64,000 nt of DNA from Cryobacterium sp. PAMC25264 (GTDB lineage Bacteria > Actinomycetota > Actinomycetes > Actinomycetales > Microbacteriaceae). Below are positions 35,063 to 44,339 of the stretch, piece by piece. The stretch lies in assembly GCF_019443325.1 (NCBI RefSeq), contig NZ_CP080383.1, positions 3,534,001-3,598,000 of the forward strand, given 5' to 3'. The translations under genes and the position numbers were made by a program. Below the pieces are notes generated by a model. That model saw only the letters and a list, made by a program, of their open reading frames with translations, made no database searches and had not been told where the DNA came from. Position 1 is the first letter of the stretch, and each line of letters starts with the position of its first letter.

Positions 35063-37579
35063 CTAGTCGAGCTTGGGCATCTGCTCGGTGATGTGCGCGA
35101 TCGTGGGGATCGACGATGTGATCACGGTGCCGTCGGCGCGACGGTTGCCCTCGATGAGCGCCACCGTGGGTGCACCGGGGTCGCGTGCGCCCTGGTGCGA
35201 CAGCGGGATCGTCTCGGGAGTGCCGGCCGTGACGACGACCTGCAGGCCGCGCACGGTGAGCCGGGCCTCCGTGCCCTCCTCGATACTGAGGTGCACGCTG
35301 GTCTGTGAGACCGCGACGCGCAGGCGGGTGCCCTTGAGCGTGACCCGGAAGATCAGCTCGTCCCAGTCCTCGGGCAGGCGCGGGTCGAGGGTGATGCGCC
35401 CGCTGTGATCGCGGAGCCCTCCGAAACCCATCACCAACGCGCTCCACACGCCACCGGCGGATGCGACGTGCACGCCGTCGGCCGCATTGTGGTGCAGATC
35501 GGCGAGGTCGACGAACAGCCCGGAGGTGAAGTACTTGAGCGCGAGCTCGTGGTAGCCCACCTCGGCGGCGATGATCGACTGCACGACGTCCGACAGCGTG
35601 GAGTCACCCGTGGTCAGCGGGTCGTAGTAGTCGAAGTCGGCCCGTTTCTCCTCGGAGGTGAACTGGTCGCCCTGCAGGAGCAACGCCAGCACCACGTCGG
35701 CCTGCTTGAGAACCTGGAAACGGTAGATCACCAGCGGGTGGTAATGCAGCAGCAGCGGCCGGTTCTCCGGCGGCGTGGCGGCGAGGTCCCAGCGTTCCTT
35801 CTCCAGGAACTGGGCGTCCTGCGGGTGGATACCGAGGTTGCGGTCGAACGGGATGTGCATGGCCTCCGCGGCGAAGGACCATTCCATCACCTCGGCCTCG
35901 TCCAGCTTCAGCCGGGCGCACATGGAGTCGAATGCCGCCCGGTCGACCGAGTACAGCCGGCGCACGCTCTTCACCGCGGCGCGTAGGTTAGAGCGCGCCA
36001 TGATGTTCGTGTACAGGTTGTCGTTGACGACGGTGGTGTACTCGTCGGGTCCGGTGACGCCGTGGATGTGGAACACGTCGTTGCCGTTGCCGCGCCAGAA
36101 GCCCAGGTCGGCCCACATCCGCGCGGTCTCCACCAGGATGTCGATGGCCTCGCGGGCGAGGAAGTCCTCGTCACCGGTGGCCGCCACGTACTGGCTGAGC
36201 GCATAGGAGATGTCGGCGTCGATGTGGTACTGCGCCGTGCCGGCCGCGTAGTACGCGCTGGACTCGAGACCATTGATGGTGCGCCACGGGAACAGCGCGC
36301 CGAGCTGGTTGAGCTCGGTGGCACGGGCGCGGGCGTGGTCGAGCAGGCCGTGCCGGAACCGCAGGGCGTTCCGGGCCGCGTTCGGCGACGTGTAGGTGAG
36401 GAACGGCAGAACGTAGATCTCGGTGTCCCAGAAGTAGTGGCCGCCGTAGCCGGAACCGGACACCCCCTTCGCCGAGACGCCCTGGCCGTCGGCGCGCATG
36501 GACGCCTGGGCCAGTTGGAAGAAGTTCCACCGGGTGGCCTGCTGCAGGGCCGGCTGACCGGGCAGTTCGACATCCGTGCGAGCCCAGAACGCGTCGAGCC
36601 AGTCGCGCTGTTCCTGGATGATCGCGGCGACGCCGGTCTCCTTGGCGCGGTCGAGAGTGCGGTCGCACCGGTCGGCGAGCTCGTGCGTGGGCACCCCGGC
36701 GGAGGTGTGGTAGCTGAGCAGCTTGGTGATGCGGATGGGGTTGCCCATCTTGGCCTTGACCTTGTACACGTGCTTGGCGAGGTCGTCACCGAGTTGTGAG
36801 GACTCGTCGAAGTCGTTGATGGTGTCGATCGAGTGGTCGGAAGCCGTGGCGACCGTCATACCCGAATTCGTGCAGCGGAAGCCGAGGATGTAGCGGCCGT
36901 TGTTGGCACGCTTGAACCGGGGCTGCAGCACCCGCTCGGTGAAGGACTCGGCGCGGCGGGGGTCCCAGTCATTGGCCGACCCGGACTTGGGCCGGTCGTA
37001 CTCGCCGATGCCGTCCTGCCGGTTGAGTGTCTGGCTGGAGATGACGACCGACGCGTCGGCGTCGAGCATGGTCACCTCGTATTCGAGCACGGCCAGGTGG
37101 CGTTCGGTGAACGAGACCAGGCGGCGCGAGCGGATGAGCACCTGCTTGCCCGACGGCGTGCGCCAGACCAACGAGCGCGACAGGATGCCGTCGGCGAAGT
37201 CCAGTCGGCGCTCGTAGCTGAGCAGCTCGGCGAGGGTGAGCACGAGGGGTTCGTCGTCGACGTAGATGCGGATGATCTTCGCATCCGGGGCGTTGACGAT
37301 GGTCTGGCCGACCCGGGCGAAGCCGAATGCCTCTTCGGCGTGCCGGATGGGCCAGGTCTCGTGGAACCCGTTGATGAATGTTCCGTGCACGTGGCCGTCG
37401 CGGCCCTCGTCGACGTTGCCGCGAAGTCCGAGGTAGCCGTTGCCGACGGCGAACAGCGTCTCGGTGCGGCCCATGTCGTCGCCGGAGAAGTCGGTCTCCA
37501 CCAGTGCCCACTCGTCGAGCGGGAACCGGCTGCGGTCGAGCGGGTCGGTGAGTTCCTGGATGGCGGCATCGATGGTCAT
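35063..37579 (-). CDS. Glycoside hydrolase family 65 disaccharide phosphorylase
   Basis: An 838-residue enzyme of the trehalose/maltose/kojibiose phosphorylase family, which phosphorolyses an alpha-glucobiose to beta-glucose 1-phosphate and glucose. Family features: GNGYLGLRGN near the N-terminus, GYGGHYFWDTEIYVLP, and the catalytic Glu in HGVTGPDEYTT (about residue 505). KQADVVLALLL and the C-terminal beta-sandwich follow. The start at 37579 overlaps the upstream HAD gene stop; a longer frame to 37777 lies within that gene. The partner phosphoglucomutase-like gene supports a phosphorylase role; exact sugar specificity is not visible. Confidence 0.92.
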   Translation of the reverse strand: MTIDAAIQELTDPLDRSRFPLDEWALVETDFSGDDMGRTETLFAVGNGYLGLRGNVDEGRDGHVHGTFINGFHETWPIRHAEEAFGFARVGQTIVNAPDAKIIRIYVDDEPLVLTLAELLSYERRLDFADGILSRSLVWRTPSGKQVLIRSRRLVSFTERHLAVLEYEVTMLDADASVVISSQTLNRQDGIGEYDRPKSGSANDWDPRRAESFTERVLQPRFKRANNGRYILGFRCTNSGMTVATASDHSIDTINDFDESSQLGDDLAKHVYKVKAKMGNPIRITKLLSYHTSAGVPTHELADRCDRTLDRAKETGVAAIIQEQRDWLDAFWARTDVELPGQPALQQATRWNFFQLAQASMRADGQGVSAKGVSGSGYGGHYFWDTEIYVLPFLTYTSPNAARNALRFRHGLLDHARARATELNQLGALFPWRTINGLESSAYYAAGTAQYHIDADISYALSQYVAATGDEDFLAREAIDILVETARMWADLGFWRGNGNDVFHIHGVTGPDEYTTVVNDNLYTNIMARSNLRAAVKSVRRLYSVDRAAFDSMCARLKLDEAEVMEWSFAAEAMHIPFDRNLGIHPQDAQFLEKERWDLAATPPENRPLLLHYHPLVIYRFQVLKQADVVLALLLQGDQFTSEEKRADFDYYDPLTTGDSTLSDVVQSIIAAEVGYHELALKYFTSGLFVDLADLHHNAADGVHVASAGGVWSALVMGFGGLRDHSGRITLDPRLPEDWDELIFRVTLKGTRLRVAVSQTSVHLSIEEGTEARLTVRGLQVVVTAGTPETIPLSHQGARDPGAPTVALIEGNRRADGTVITSSIPTIAHITEQMPKLD

Positions 37580-38373
37580 ACGTGGACTCCGCTTCCGGTC
37601 GAGGGGATGGTGCTGCCGATCAGGGGCAGCAACTCGGACAGGTCGGCGACGACGGTGTCGGCTCCGGCCTCGAGCAGAACCTGAGGGCCGACGCCGCGGT
37701 CGACGCCGAGGACGAGACCGAAGTCGCCGGCTCGGCCGGACTGGATGCCGGATTCGGCATCTTCGACGACGACGCACTCGGCCGCCGTGAGGCCGAGCAG
37801 CCCGGCGGCGAACGCATAGGTGTCGTGCGCGGGCTTGCCGGCGAGGTTCTCGGCGCGGGCGCGCACCCCGTCCACGACGATCTCGAACCGGTCGCGGAGG
37901 CCCGCGGCCGTGAGCACCATCTCACCGTTCAGCGAACTGGTGACGACGGCGACCTCAAGGCCCGCCGCGACCACGGCGTCGAGGAACCGGAGCGAGCCGG
38001 GGTACGGGCTGACGCCGTCTTCGGCGAGGGTCTCGTTGAAGGCCTTGTTCTTGCGGTTGCCGAGCCCGCAGACGGTTTCCTGCTCCGGCGCATCCGTGGG
38101 CTGGCCGTCGGGCAGTGACAGTCCGCGCGACGCCAGAAGGGACCGGACGCCGTCGTACCGGGGTTTGCCGTCGATGTAGGCGAAGTAGTCGGCGTCGGTG
38201 TACGGCTTCACGTCGTGTCCGGCAAGGAACGGCGTGAACAACCGCGACCAGGCACTCATGTGCACCTCTGCCGTGGGAGTGAGCACGCCGTCGAGGTCGA
38301 ACAAGACGCCGCGCGCGCTGAGAACCCGGTCGCGGGTCTCAGCGGGCGTAAGGGGGGAGTGGGGGGAAGTCAA
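37576..38373 (-). CDS. HAD hydrolase, beta-phosphoglucomutase-like
   Basis: A 265-residue HAD-superfamily protein. Motif I is LFDLDGVLTPTAEVH (nucleophile Asp and acid/base Asp), motif II VVTSSLN, motif III GKPAHDTY, and motif IV VVVEDAESGIQSGRAGDF. With the adjacent GH65 gene (4-bp overlap) it most likely converts beta-glucose 1-phosphate to glucose 6-phosphate. The first gene of this two-gene operon, whose promoter must lie in the 227-bp gap before the exporter gene. Confidence 0.9.
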   Translation of the reverse strand: MTSPHSPLTPAETRDRVLSARGVLFDLDGVLTPTAEVHMSAWSRLFTPFLAGHDVKPYTDADYFAYIDGKPRYDGVRSLLASRGLSLPDGQPTDAPEQETVCGLGNRKNKAFNETLAEDGVSPYPGSLRFLDAVVAAGLEVAVVTSSLNGEMVLTAAGLRDRFEIVVDGVRARAENLAGKPAHDTYAFAAGLLGLTAAECVVVEDAESGIQSGRAGDFGLVLGVDRGVGPQVLLEAGADTVVADLSELLPLIGSTIPSTGSGVHV

Positions 38374-38600
38374 TATGGTGCCCTGCTTGGTAGTTGCTAT
38401 AATAAGGTGGCTAAAACCGGGTAGTCGAGCTTGTCACTTGCCCCGCGGATCACGAAATTCTCCGCGGGCACACCAACGGCCGGATCGGCGGCCATCGTGG
38501 GTGCACATCGATCCTAGAACTTCGACCCGTCGCAGGTGTCGTCTCCGTGTTAACGTTCTGTTGCCATTGGGTGTGACGGCTCCCAGTTTTGCCGGCCCGG

Positions 38601-40103
38601 TCAGTGCGCCATCGGGGCGGGCGTGTGCGGGTCGCTGACGGAGACGGCCGGCTTGCGGATGAAGAAGGCCAGCGGAATCGCGAAGAGCGAGATGATCGCG
38701 CCGTAGAGGAACGCGCTCTGGGTGCCCGCCGCGGTGGCGGCGACCTCGCCGGCCCCGTTGGCGATCTGGGTTGCCGCCGTCGAGGACATCACCGTGACGA
38801 ACAGGGCCGTTCCGGCCGCACCGGCCAACTGCTGGGCGGTACCGACGACGGCGCTGCCGTGTGAGTACAGCTTGGGCTTGAGCGAGGCCAGCCCGGAGGT
38901 GAACAGCGGGGTGAACAGGAACGCCAGGCCGAAGCTCAGCGCCACGTGGGCAACAAGTACGTACCAGAACGGGGTGCCCGCGGTGAGCATGGTGAGGAAC
39001 CAGAACGCGCCGCTGACGATGATCGAGCCCGGGACCAGAAGAACGGTGGGGCCAAACCGGTCGTAGAACCGGCCGACGAAGGGGGCGAGCAGACCCATGG
39101 TGAGACCGCCAGGAAGCAGCAGCAGGCCGGTGGTGAGCGCATCCAGGCCCAGCACGGTCTGCATGTAGATGGGCAGCAGGATGAGCGTGCCGAACAGGGC
39201 CATCATGCTCACCGCGAGCATGACGATGGCGAAGGTGAAGGTGCGCGACGTGAAGGTGCGCAGGTCGAGCAGGGCCCGGTCGGTTCTCTGCAGGGCGACC
39301 TGGCGCCAGACGAACAGGGCGATCGCCACGAGACCGATGCCCAGCGGTACCAGGCCGGCTGCTGCACTGCCGGTGGCGGATTCGCCGAGGTTGCTCAGCC
39401 CGTAAACCAAGCCGCCGAAACCGAACGCGGAGAGGATCACCGAGACCACGTCGAGCGGCACCTTGGTGGGAGTGGTCACGTTCTTGATACGGGCGGCGCC
39501 GAGGGCGAGCGAGCCGAGCGCGATGGGCAGCACGAGGATGAACATCCAGCGCCAGTCGAGCACGCTGAGGATCAGGCCGGAGATGGTGGGGCCGATGGCC
39601 GGGGCGACCGAGATGACAATGGAGATGTTGCCCATGGTCTTGCCGCGGGCGGCGGGCGCCACCAGGGTCATCACGGTGGTCATCAGCAGCGGCATCATGA
39701 TCGCGGTGCCCATGGCCTGCACCACGCGGCCCACGATGAGCACCTCGAAGCCCGGGGCGATCGCGGCGATGAGGGTGCCGGTGCTGAACAGGGTCATCGC
39801 GGCGAGGAACACCGGACGGGTGTTGAACCGCTGCAGCAGGAAGCCCGTGATGGGGATGACGACGGCCATGGTGAGCATGAACGCGGTGGTCAGCCACTGG
39901 GCGGCGCTGGCCGTGATGTTGAGGTCCTTCATGAGGTGCGGCAGCGCCACACCCATGATGGTTTCGTTGAGGATGACGACGAAGGCTGACACCAGCAGCA
40001 GCGAGATGACGAGCTTGGTGCCCGCGGCATCCGGGGCATTGCCGGTGCTGACGGGAGATGTGCTGGTGGGGGCGGTGCTGGTGGCGACACTGGAGTCGGT
40101 CAT
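38601..40103 (-). CDS. DHA2-family MFS multidrug exporter
   Basis: A 500-residue protein with about 14 membrane segments, the drug:H+ antiporter-2 topology. Features include NETIMGVALPHLMKDL (helix 1 motif D1), WLTTAFMLTMAVVIP, GRVVQAMGTAIMMPLLMT and the antiporter motif C region VAPAIGPTISGLILS. The N-terminus is Ser/Thr-rich. It is monocistronic and divergent from pnuC. The substrate is unknown. Confidence 0.92.
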   Translation of the reverse strand: MTDSSVATSTAPTSTSPVSTGNAPDAAGTKLVISLLLVSAFVVILNETIMGVALPHLMKDLNITASAAQWLTTAFMLTMAVVIPITGFLLQRFNTRPVFLAAMTLFSTGTLIAAIAPGFEVLIVGRVVQAMGTAIMMPLLMTTVMTLVAPAARGKTMGNISIVISVAPAIGPTISGLILSVLDWRWMFILVLPIALGSLALGAARIKNVTTPTKVPLDVVSVILSAFGFGGLVYGLSNLGESATGSAAAGLVPLGIGLVAIALFVWRQVALQRTDRALLDLRTFTSRTFTFAIVMLAVSMMALFGTLILLPIYMQTVLGLDALTTGLLLLPGGLTMGLLAPFVGRFYDRFGPTVLLVPGSIIVSGAFWFLTMLTAGTPFWYVLVAHVALSFGLAFLFTPLFTSGLASLKPKLYSHGSAVVGTAQQLAGAAGTALFVTVMSSTAATQIANGAGEVAATAAGTQSAFLYGAIISLFAIPLAFFIRKPAVSVSDPHTPAPMAH

Positions 40104-40178
40104 CGGGGTCCTAACGAAACGGGCACTGGTGCGACCTCAGTATGAGGTACCCATGTTTCAACCAGAATGCGCCGGTTA

Positions 40179-40238
40179 TGTTCCCGAATCGGACAAATGC
40201 GCCCGGTGTGCCGGGGCCACTTGTCCGCAGCGGCCACA
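40179..40238. repeat. Extragenic palindrome, family A copy 3
   Basis: CGGACAA at 40190-40196 pairs with TTGTCCG at 40221-40227, and CCCGG with CCGGG inside. Unlike the other copies it lies in a divergent gap, 55 bp upstream of the pnuC start. Confidence 0.75.
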
Positions 40239-40292
40239 GATGGGGCCAGTGCCGGCGGATGGCCGTGTCGTCGCGTCTTTTAGACTGAGAGC

Positions 40293-40934
40293 ATGGGGGA
40301 CTGGCTGGCAAACAATTGGACCGAGGTGCTGGGATTCGCCACCGGGGCTGCCTGCGTGTTTTTGGCCGCGCGCCGCAACATGTGGACGTTTCCAGTCGGC
40401 ATTGCCAACAATCTGGTCTTCATCGTGCTGTTCTTCGGCGCCGCGCTCTACGCCGACCTCGGTCTGCAGATCGTCTACCTGCTGCTCGGTGTGACGGGCT
40501 GGTACGGCTGGTCCCGGCACCGCGCGGCCGACGACCGCGCGCTGATCACGCGGATGCCGCGCCGCAGCATCCTTCCGCTGGTGCTGGTCGCGGTGGTCGG
40601 CACCGCGATCATCGCCCTCGTCCTGCACTCGTACACGGACTCCACCACCGAGATCGCGGACGCCGCGACCACGTCCGTGAGCCTGGTGGCGCAGTACATG
40701 CTCAACCGGCGTTGGCTGGAGAACTGGTTCGTCTGGATCGCTGTGGACGTGGCGTATGTCGGGCTGTTCCTCGTCAAGGGACTGAACATCACCGCGGCTC
40801 TGTACCTGTTGTTCATCGGCCTGTGCGCCTGGGGTCTGCGCGGCTGGCTGCGTGCCCGCGCAGAGCAGGCCCGGCCACCGGCGGCCGGCGTCGCTGACCG
40901 CCAGCCCGTTGCTGCCGGCACGACAAGTGTCTGA
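40293..40934 (+). CDS. pnuC: Nicotinamide riboside transporter PnuC
   Basis: A 213-residue membrane protein with seven or so helices. The N-terminal part (EVLGFATGAACVFLAARRN; WTFPVGIANNLVFIVLFF) and LLGVTGWYGW match PnuC, and RRWLENWFVWIAVDVAYVGLF is the conserved C-terminal substrate-site region. It facilitates uptake of nicotinamide riboside, trapped by phosphorylation. nadR overlaps its 3' end by 8 bp, a pairing that strongly supports the call. It heads a seven-gene operon. Confidence 0.94.
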   Translation: MGDWLANNWTEVLGFATGAACVFLAARRNMWTFPVGIANNLVFIVLFFGAALYADLGLQIVYLLLGVTGWYGWSRHRAADDRALITRMPRRSILPLVLVAVVGTAIIALVLHSYTDSTTEIADAATTSVSLVAQYMLNRRWLENWFVWIAVDVAYVGLFLVKGLNITAALYLLFIGLCAWGLRGWLRARAEQARPPAAGVADRQPVAAGTTSV

Positions 40935-42027
40935 CGTGGGGGCGGGCCCGGCTGACGCGACCCGGTTCCGCCACGGCCTCGTGCTCGGCAAGTTCTACCC
41001 GCTGCACGCCGGGCACTCGAGCCTGATTCGCACGGCGCTCACCCGCTGCAACCGGGTCACCGTGCAGCTTCTCGGGGCCAGCCAGGAGTCCATTCCGCTC
41101 AGCGTGCGCGAGGAATGGCTGCGCGAGGAACACCCCACCGCCCGCATCGTGAGCGCCATCGACGACGCCCCGGTCGACTTCGACTCCCCCGATGCCTGGG
41201 AGGAGCATATGGTGCCGATCCGGGCGCTGCTCGACTCCCCGGTCGACGCCGTGTTCTCCAGCGACCCGTACGGTGCCGAACTCGCCGCACGCCTGGACGC
41301 CCGGTGGGTGCAGGTCGACCCCGGCCGCCGGCACACCCCGGTCTCCGGCACCGCGATCCGGGCGGATGTGCCCGGGCACTGGTGGGCGCTGGCTCCAGCC
41401 GTGCGCGCCTGGCTGACCCCGCGGGTTGTGGTGCTCGGCGCCGAATCCACCGGCTCCACCACCCTCGCCGCGGCCCTTGCCGCGCACTACGACACCGCCT
41501 GGGTACCGGAGTACGGCCGCGAGCACAGCGGAACGCGGACCGGCGGCCTCGACACACCCTGGCGCAGCGACGAATTCGACCTCATCGTGGACCGGCAAAT
41601 CGCACTCGAAGACGCCTCCAGGCGCCGGGTTCCGCGCCCGTTGCTGATCTGCGACACCGACGTGCTGGCCACCACGCTCTGGCACGAGCGCTACGTGGGG
41701 CCGATACCGGCCGCGCTTGCGGCGCGGGCCACGGCGCATCCGCCCGCGCTGTACATCCTCACGGGCGACGAGATCCCGTTCGTGCAAGACGGCATGCGCG
41801 ACGGCGAGCACATCCGGCACGGCATGCAGCAGCGGTTTCGCGAGGCTCTGGCCGGGCAACCGGTGCCGTGGCTCGAGACCACCGGGTCGGTGTGCCACCG
41901 GGTCGCGCAGGCATCCGTCGCCATCGACCGGATGCTCGCTGGCGCGTTCATGTTCGCGCTGCCGCTCGAGCAGCAGGCCGCGCTCGACGCCGACGCCGCC
42001 CACGGTGTTGCCGAACCTGCCCGGTAG
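40927..42027 (+). CDS. nadR: NadR-type NMN adenylyltransferase / ribosylnicotinamide kinase
   Basis: A 366-residue bifunctional protein. The N-terminal nucleotidyltransferase domain shows GLVLGKFYPLHAGHSSLI (HxGH motif) and SVREEWLRE, and the C-terminal kinase domain begins VVVLGAESTGSTTLAAAL. The kinase P-loop has Ser where Lys is canonical. Later elements are PEYGREHSG and LLICDTDVLATTLW. It phosphorylates nicotinamide riboside and/or adenylylates NMN to NAD. I start at GTG 40927; GTG 40936 is an alternative. No DNA-binding domain is present. The next gene starts after 9 bp. Confidence 0.88.
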   Translation: MSDVGAGPADATRFRHGLVLGKFYPLHAGHSSLIRTALTRCNRVTVQLLGASQESIPLSVREEWLREEHPTARIVSAIDDAPVDFDSPDAWEEHMVPIRALLDSPVDAVFSSDPYGAELAARLDARWVQVDPGRRHTPVSGTAIRADVPGHWWALAPAVRAWLTPRVVVLGAESTGSTTLAAALAAHYDTAWVPEYGREHSGTRTGGLDTPWRSDEFDLIVDRQIALEDASRRRVPRPLLICDTDVLATTLWHERYVGPIPAALAARATAHPPALYILTGDEIPFVQDGMRDGEHIRHGMQQRFREALAGQPVPWLETTGSVCHRVAQASVAIDRMLAGAFMFALPLEQQAALDADAAHGVAEPAR

Positions 42028-42036
42028 GCTGCCGTC

Positions 42037-43614
42037 ATGGGGCAGGGGAATCGTTGGACCAAGGTATCCGCATCACCGACACGTACTGACGGTGCCGCTC
42101 TGGCGGAGGAGCTGACCGCAGAGGACCTGTTCACCGAGGCGCCGGCGGTGGCCGACACCGCGCTGGACGAGAAGCTGCGGCAGGCGTACTTCTGGCTGGT
42201 GAACAGCGCCGTGATCTCCCCGTTCTACGACGTCGAGTTCTCCACCGGCTCACCCGTGAGCTTCGCGCTCGGCGATGCCGGTGCCGAACTGCACCTGCCC
42301 ACCGACCAGTCCTACTCCTCGAACGTGCTGCTGCCGCTGCTGACCTTCGCGGTGGGCGGCAAGTGCCTGCTCGTGGGCGGGCCGGGCCGCGGAAAGACCA
42401 CCCTGGCGATCCTGATGGGTGTGCTCGCCGGGTCGAGCGCCCGTGACGTGCGCCGCAACGTGCAGCAGGGCCAGCCGCAGATCACAGTGACCGACCTGGT
42501 GGGCATGCCGCTGCCGCGCGACCTCGTCAGCGCCGGGAGCCTGGCCGAGATCGAGATCGCCTGGCGCGACTGGCTCACCCAGCCGGTGAAGATCATCGAC
42601 GAGTACAACCGGATCCCCACCAGGACCCAGTCGGCGCTGCTCACCATGGTGGCGGAGGGCTACGTGGAGAGCCACGACCAGATGCGCTCCACATCGCCGC
42701 CCTCCGGGGTGGAGAGCTGGTTCTTCACTGCCAACGACGACGCCGGCGGCGGCACCTTCCCGGTGATCCAGGCGCTTCGCGACCGGATGGACGTGACCGT
42801 CGCCGCTTTGGGCTTCAACAACCGCTTCTTCGACGAACTAGTGGCCAGGGTCGAGGCCGGCGAGAGGCCAGAGGACCACCTGCCCGCCGAGCTCGTCTTC
42901 GACGCCGACGAACAGCGGCTGCTCGAGGCGGCCATCCGTGCCGTGCCGCTGCCCGGCGCTGTGCGCCGCCAGTTGGAGTTCTTCGCCAGCCACTTCGAGT
43001 TCGTGCAGCACGGCGGCCGCCGGTTCGAGTACCGCACCAAAGACACCGTGCGTACCGGCGGGGGTGAGGTGGCCGAGGTGATCGAGGCCAATTCCGGCGC
43101 CGACTTGCAGGTGGACCTGGGCTCGCAGACCAGCAACAGCCTGTCGGTGCGGTCGTTGCAGACCCTGATCCGCTACGCAAAGGCCATGGCCTACTTCCGA
43201 GGCCGGCCGGTGGTGGGCCTGGACGACGTGGCCGCGGTGCTGCCGTTCGCGCTGCGCGGCAAGCTGCTGCCGAATGAGCTGCACCCGCGCTTCGATGTGG
43301 GCGCCGACCGGGAGCTGGCCACGGACTCGATCAGCTGGCTCGCCGACCTCTTCGCCGAGTCCCGCCGGCAGTTCACCGCCCTCGGGCTGGCAGCCCACGA
43401 CCCGATCAGCGACGCCCTCGACCTGTTCAACCAGGGGCTGGACGGCGTCACCTCCGCGCAGGCCGCCCAACGGCTCACCGCAATCGAGTCGTTGATCAGC
43501 GGAATCGCTAAGCAGGGCAAGCTGTACGGTCGGCACTTCGACGACCTTCTCGCCCTCAAGTACCTGCACCAGCGCTACACCAACTACGTCAGCTGGCTGG
43601 GGTTCGGCGGGTGA
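42037..43614 (+). CDS. MoxR-type AAA+ ATPase
   Basis: A 525-residue ATPase. Walker A is LVGGPGRGKTTLA (about residues 111-123), Walker B KIIDEYNRIP (about 186-195), sensor 1 WFFTANDD, and the arginine-finger region ALRDRMDV. The N-terminal 90 residues and the long C-terminal helical part (LDLFNQGLDGVTSAQAAQRL) are specific. MoxR ATPases act as chaperones that remodel partners together with vWA-domain proteins; the vWA partner is two genes downstream. It overlaps the next gene by 4 bp. Confidence 0.9.
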   Translation: MGQGNRWTKVSASPTRTDGAALAEELTAEDLFTEAPAVADTALDEKLRQAYFWLVNSAVISPFYDVEFSTGSPVSFALGDAGAELHLPTDQSYSSNVLLPLLTFAVGGKCLLVGGPGRGKTTLAILMGVLAGSSARDVRRNVQQGQPQITVTDLVGMPLPRDLVSAGSLAEIEIAWRDWLTQPVKIIDEYNRIPTRTQSALLTMVAEGYVESHDQMRSTSPPSGVESWFFTANDDAGGGTFPVIQALRDRMDVTVAALGFNNRFFDELVARVEAGERPEDHLPAELVFDADEQRLLEAAIRAVPLPGAVRRQLEFFASHFEFVQHGGRRFEYRTKDTVRTGGGEVAEVIEANSGADLQVDLGSQTSNSLSVRSLQTLIRYAKAMAYFRGRPVVGLDDVAAVLPFALRGKLLPNELHPRFDVGADRELATDSISWLADLFAESRRQFTALGLAAHDPISDALDLFNQGLDGVTSAQAAQRLTAIESLISGIAKQGKLYGRHFDDLLALKYLHQRYTNYVSWLGFGG

Positions 43615-44339
43615 CCCAGCGCCCCCACCACGTCGTGAACGACGACGTGGTCGTCACCGACCCGGCCCTGCCCGAGGTCATCGAGGTCGATCTCGCCCTC
43701 TCCTCCAGCCGGATCGAGTCGTTGCACGGCACGACGGCCGGAGCCCGATACCGGCACTTCGTCGCCGAGGCTCTCGCCGTCGACCCCGGCGCCGATCGAG
43801 ACGGCGTGCTCACGCTTGCCGCCCTCGCCGCGTGGCGGTGCGGTGCACCCGCTTTTCGCACGGATGCGCTCCGCCGGCTCGACCTGGCCCTGGCCGCCGG
43901 CAGCCCCGCCCTGCCGGCCCTCGCCGCTGCACTCGGCCTCCCCGAGGGTGACGTCGCCCCGTTCACCGCCCTCCAGCAGCACTCCAGATTCGGCTGGCCC
44001 GAACTCCAGGCGCCCGGGGATCTCCTGGCGGTGATGGGCGGTTTCCGCGGCCTTTTCGGGCCCTGGCTGGCACCGCCAGTGGCCGTGTCGGCCACGGACC
44101 GGCCGGGCATCTTCCTGATCCGTACCAGCGCCGACGGATCCACCACGGAGGACTGGCAGCTCACCGTGGATGTCTTCGGCCACACGTTGGTCCGGCTCCC
44201 GGTCGACGAGCGCGAGCCGGGCGTCTCGGAACCGCACGAAACGGTCGAGTCCGGCGCCGCTGAGGTCTCGGCGACCGGCGCCGTGCTGCGCATCCGCGGC
44301 TACACGGTTCAGCTGCGGGTGCCGGAGACCATCGGATGA
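43611..44339 (+). CDS. Hypothetical protein of the MoxR-vWA operon
   Basis: A 242-residue soluble protein starting at GTG within the MoxR stop (GTGA) and ending inside the next start (ATGA). It has an Ala/Leu-rich helical middle (LALAAGSPALPALAAALGLP) and a beta-rich C-terminus (EDWQLTVDVFGHTLVRLP). No motif or family recognised. Its coupling on both sides suggests it works in a fixed ratio with the ATPase and the vWA protein, possibly as an adaptor; that is inference. Confidence 0.7.
   Translation: MTQRPHHVVNDDVVVTDPALPEVIEVDLALSSSRIESLHGTTAGARYRHFVAEALAVDPGADRDGVLTLAALAAWRCGAPAFRTDALRRLDLALAAGSPALPALAAALGLPEGDVAPFTALQQHSRFGWPELQAPGDLLAVMGGFRGLFGPWLAPPVAVSATDRPGIFLIRTSADGSTTEDWQLTVDVFGHTLVRLPVDEREPGVSEPHETVESGAAEVSATGAVLRIRGYTVQLRVPETIG

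Noticed and set aside
37580..37777. N-terminal extension of the GH65 gene.
   Set aside because: It is Arg-rich and runs inside the HAD gene; family homology begins at the ATG at 37579.
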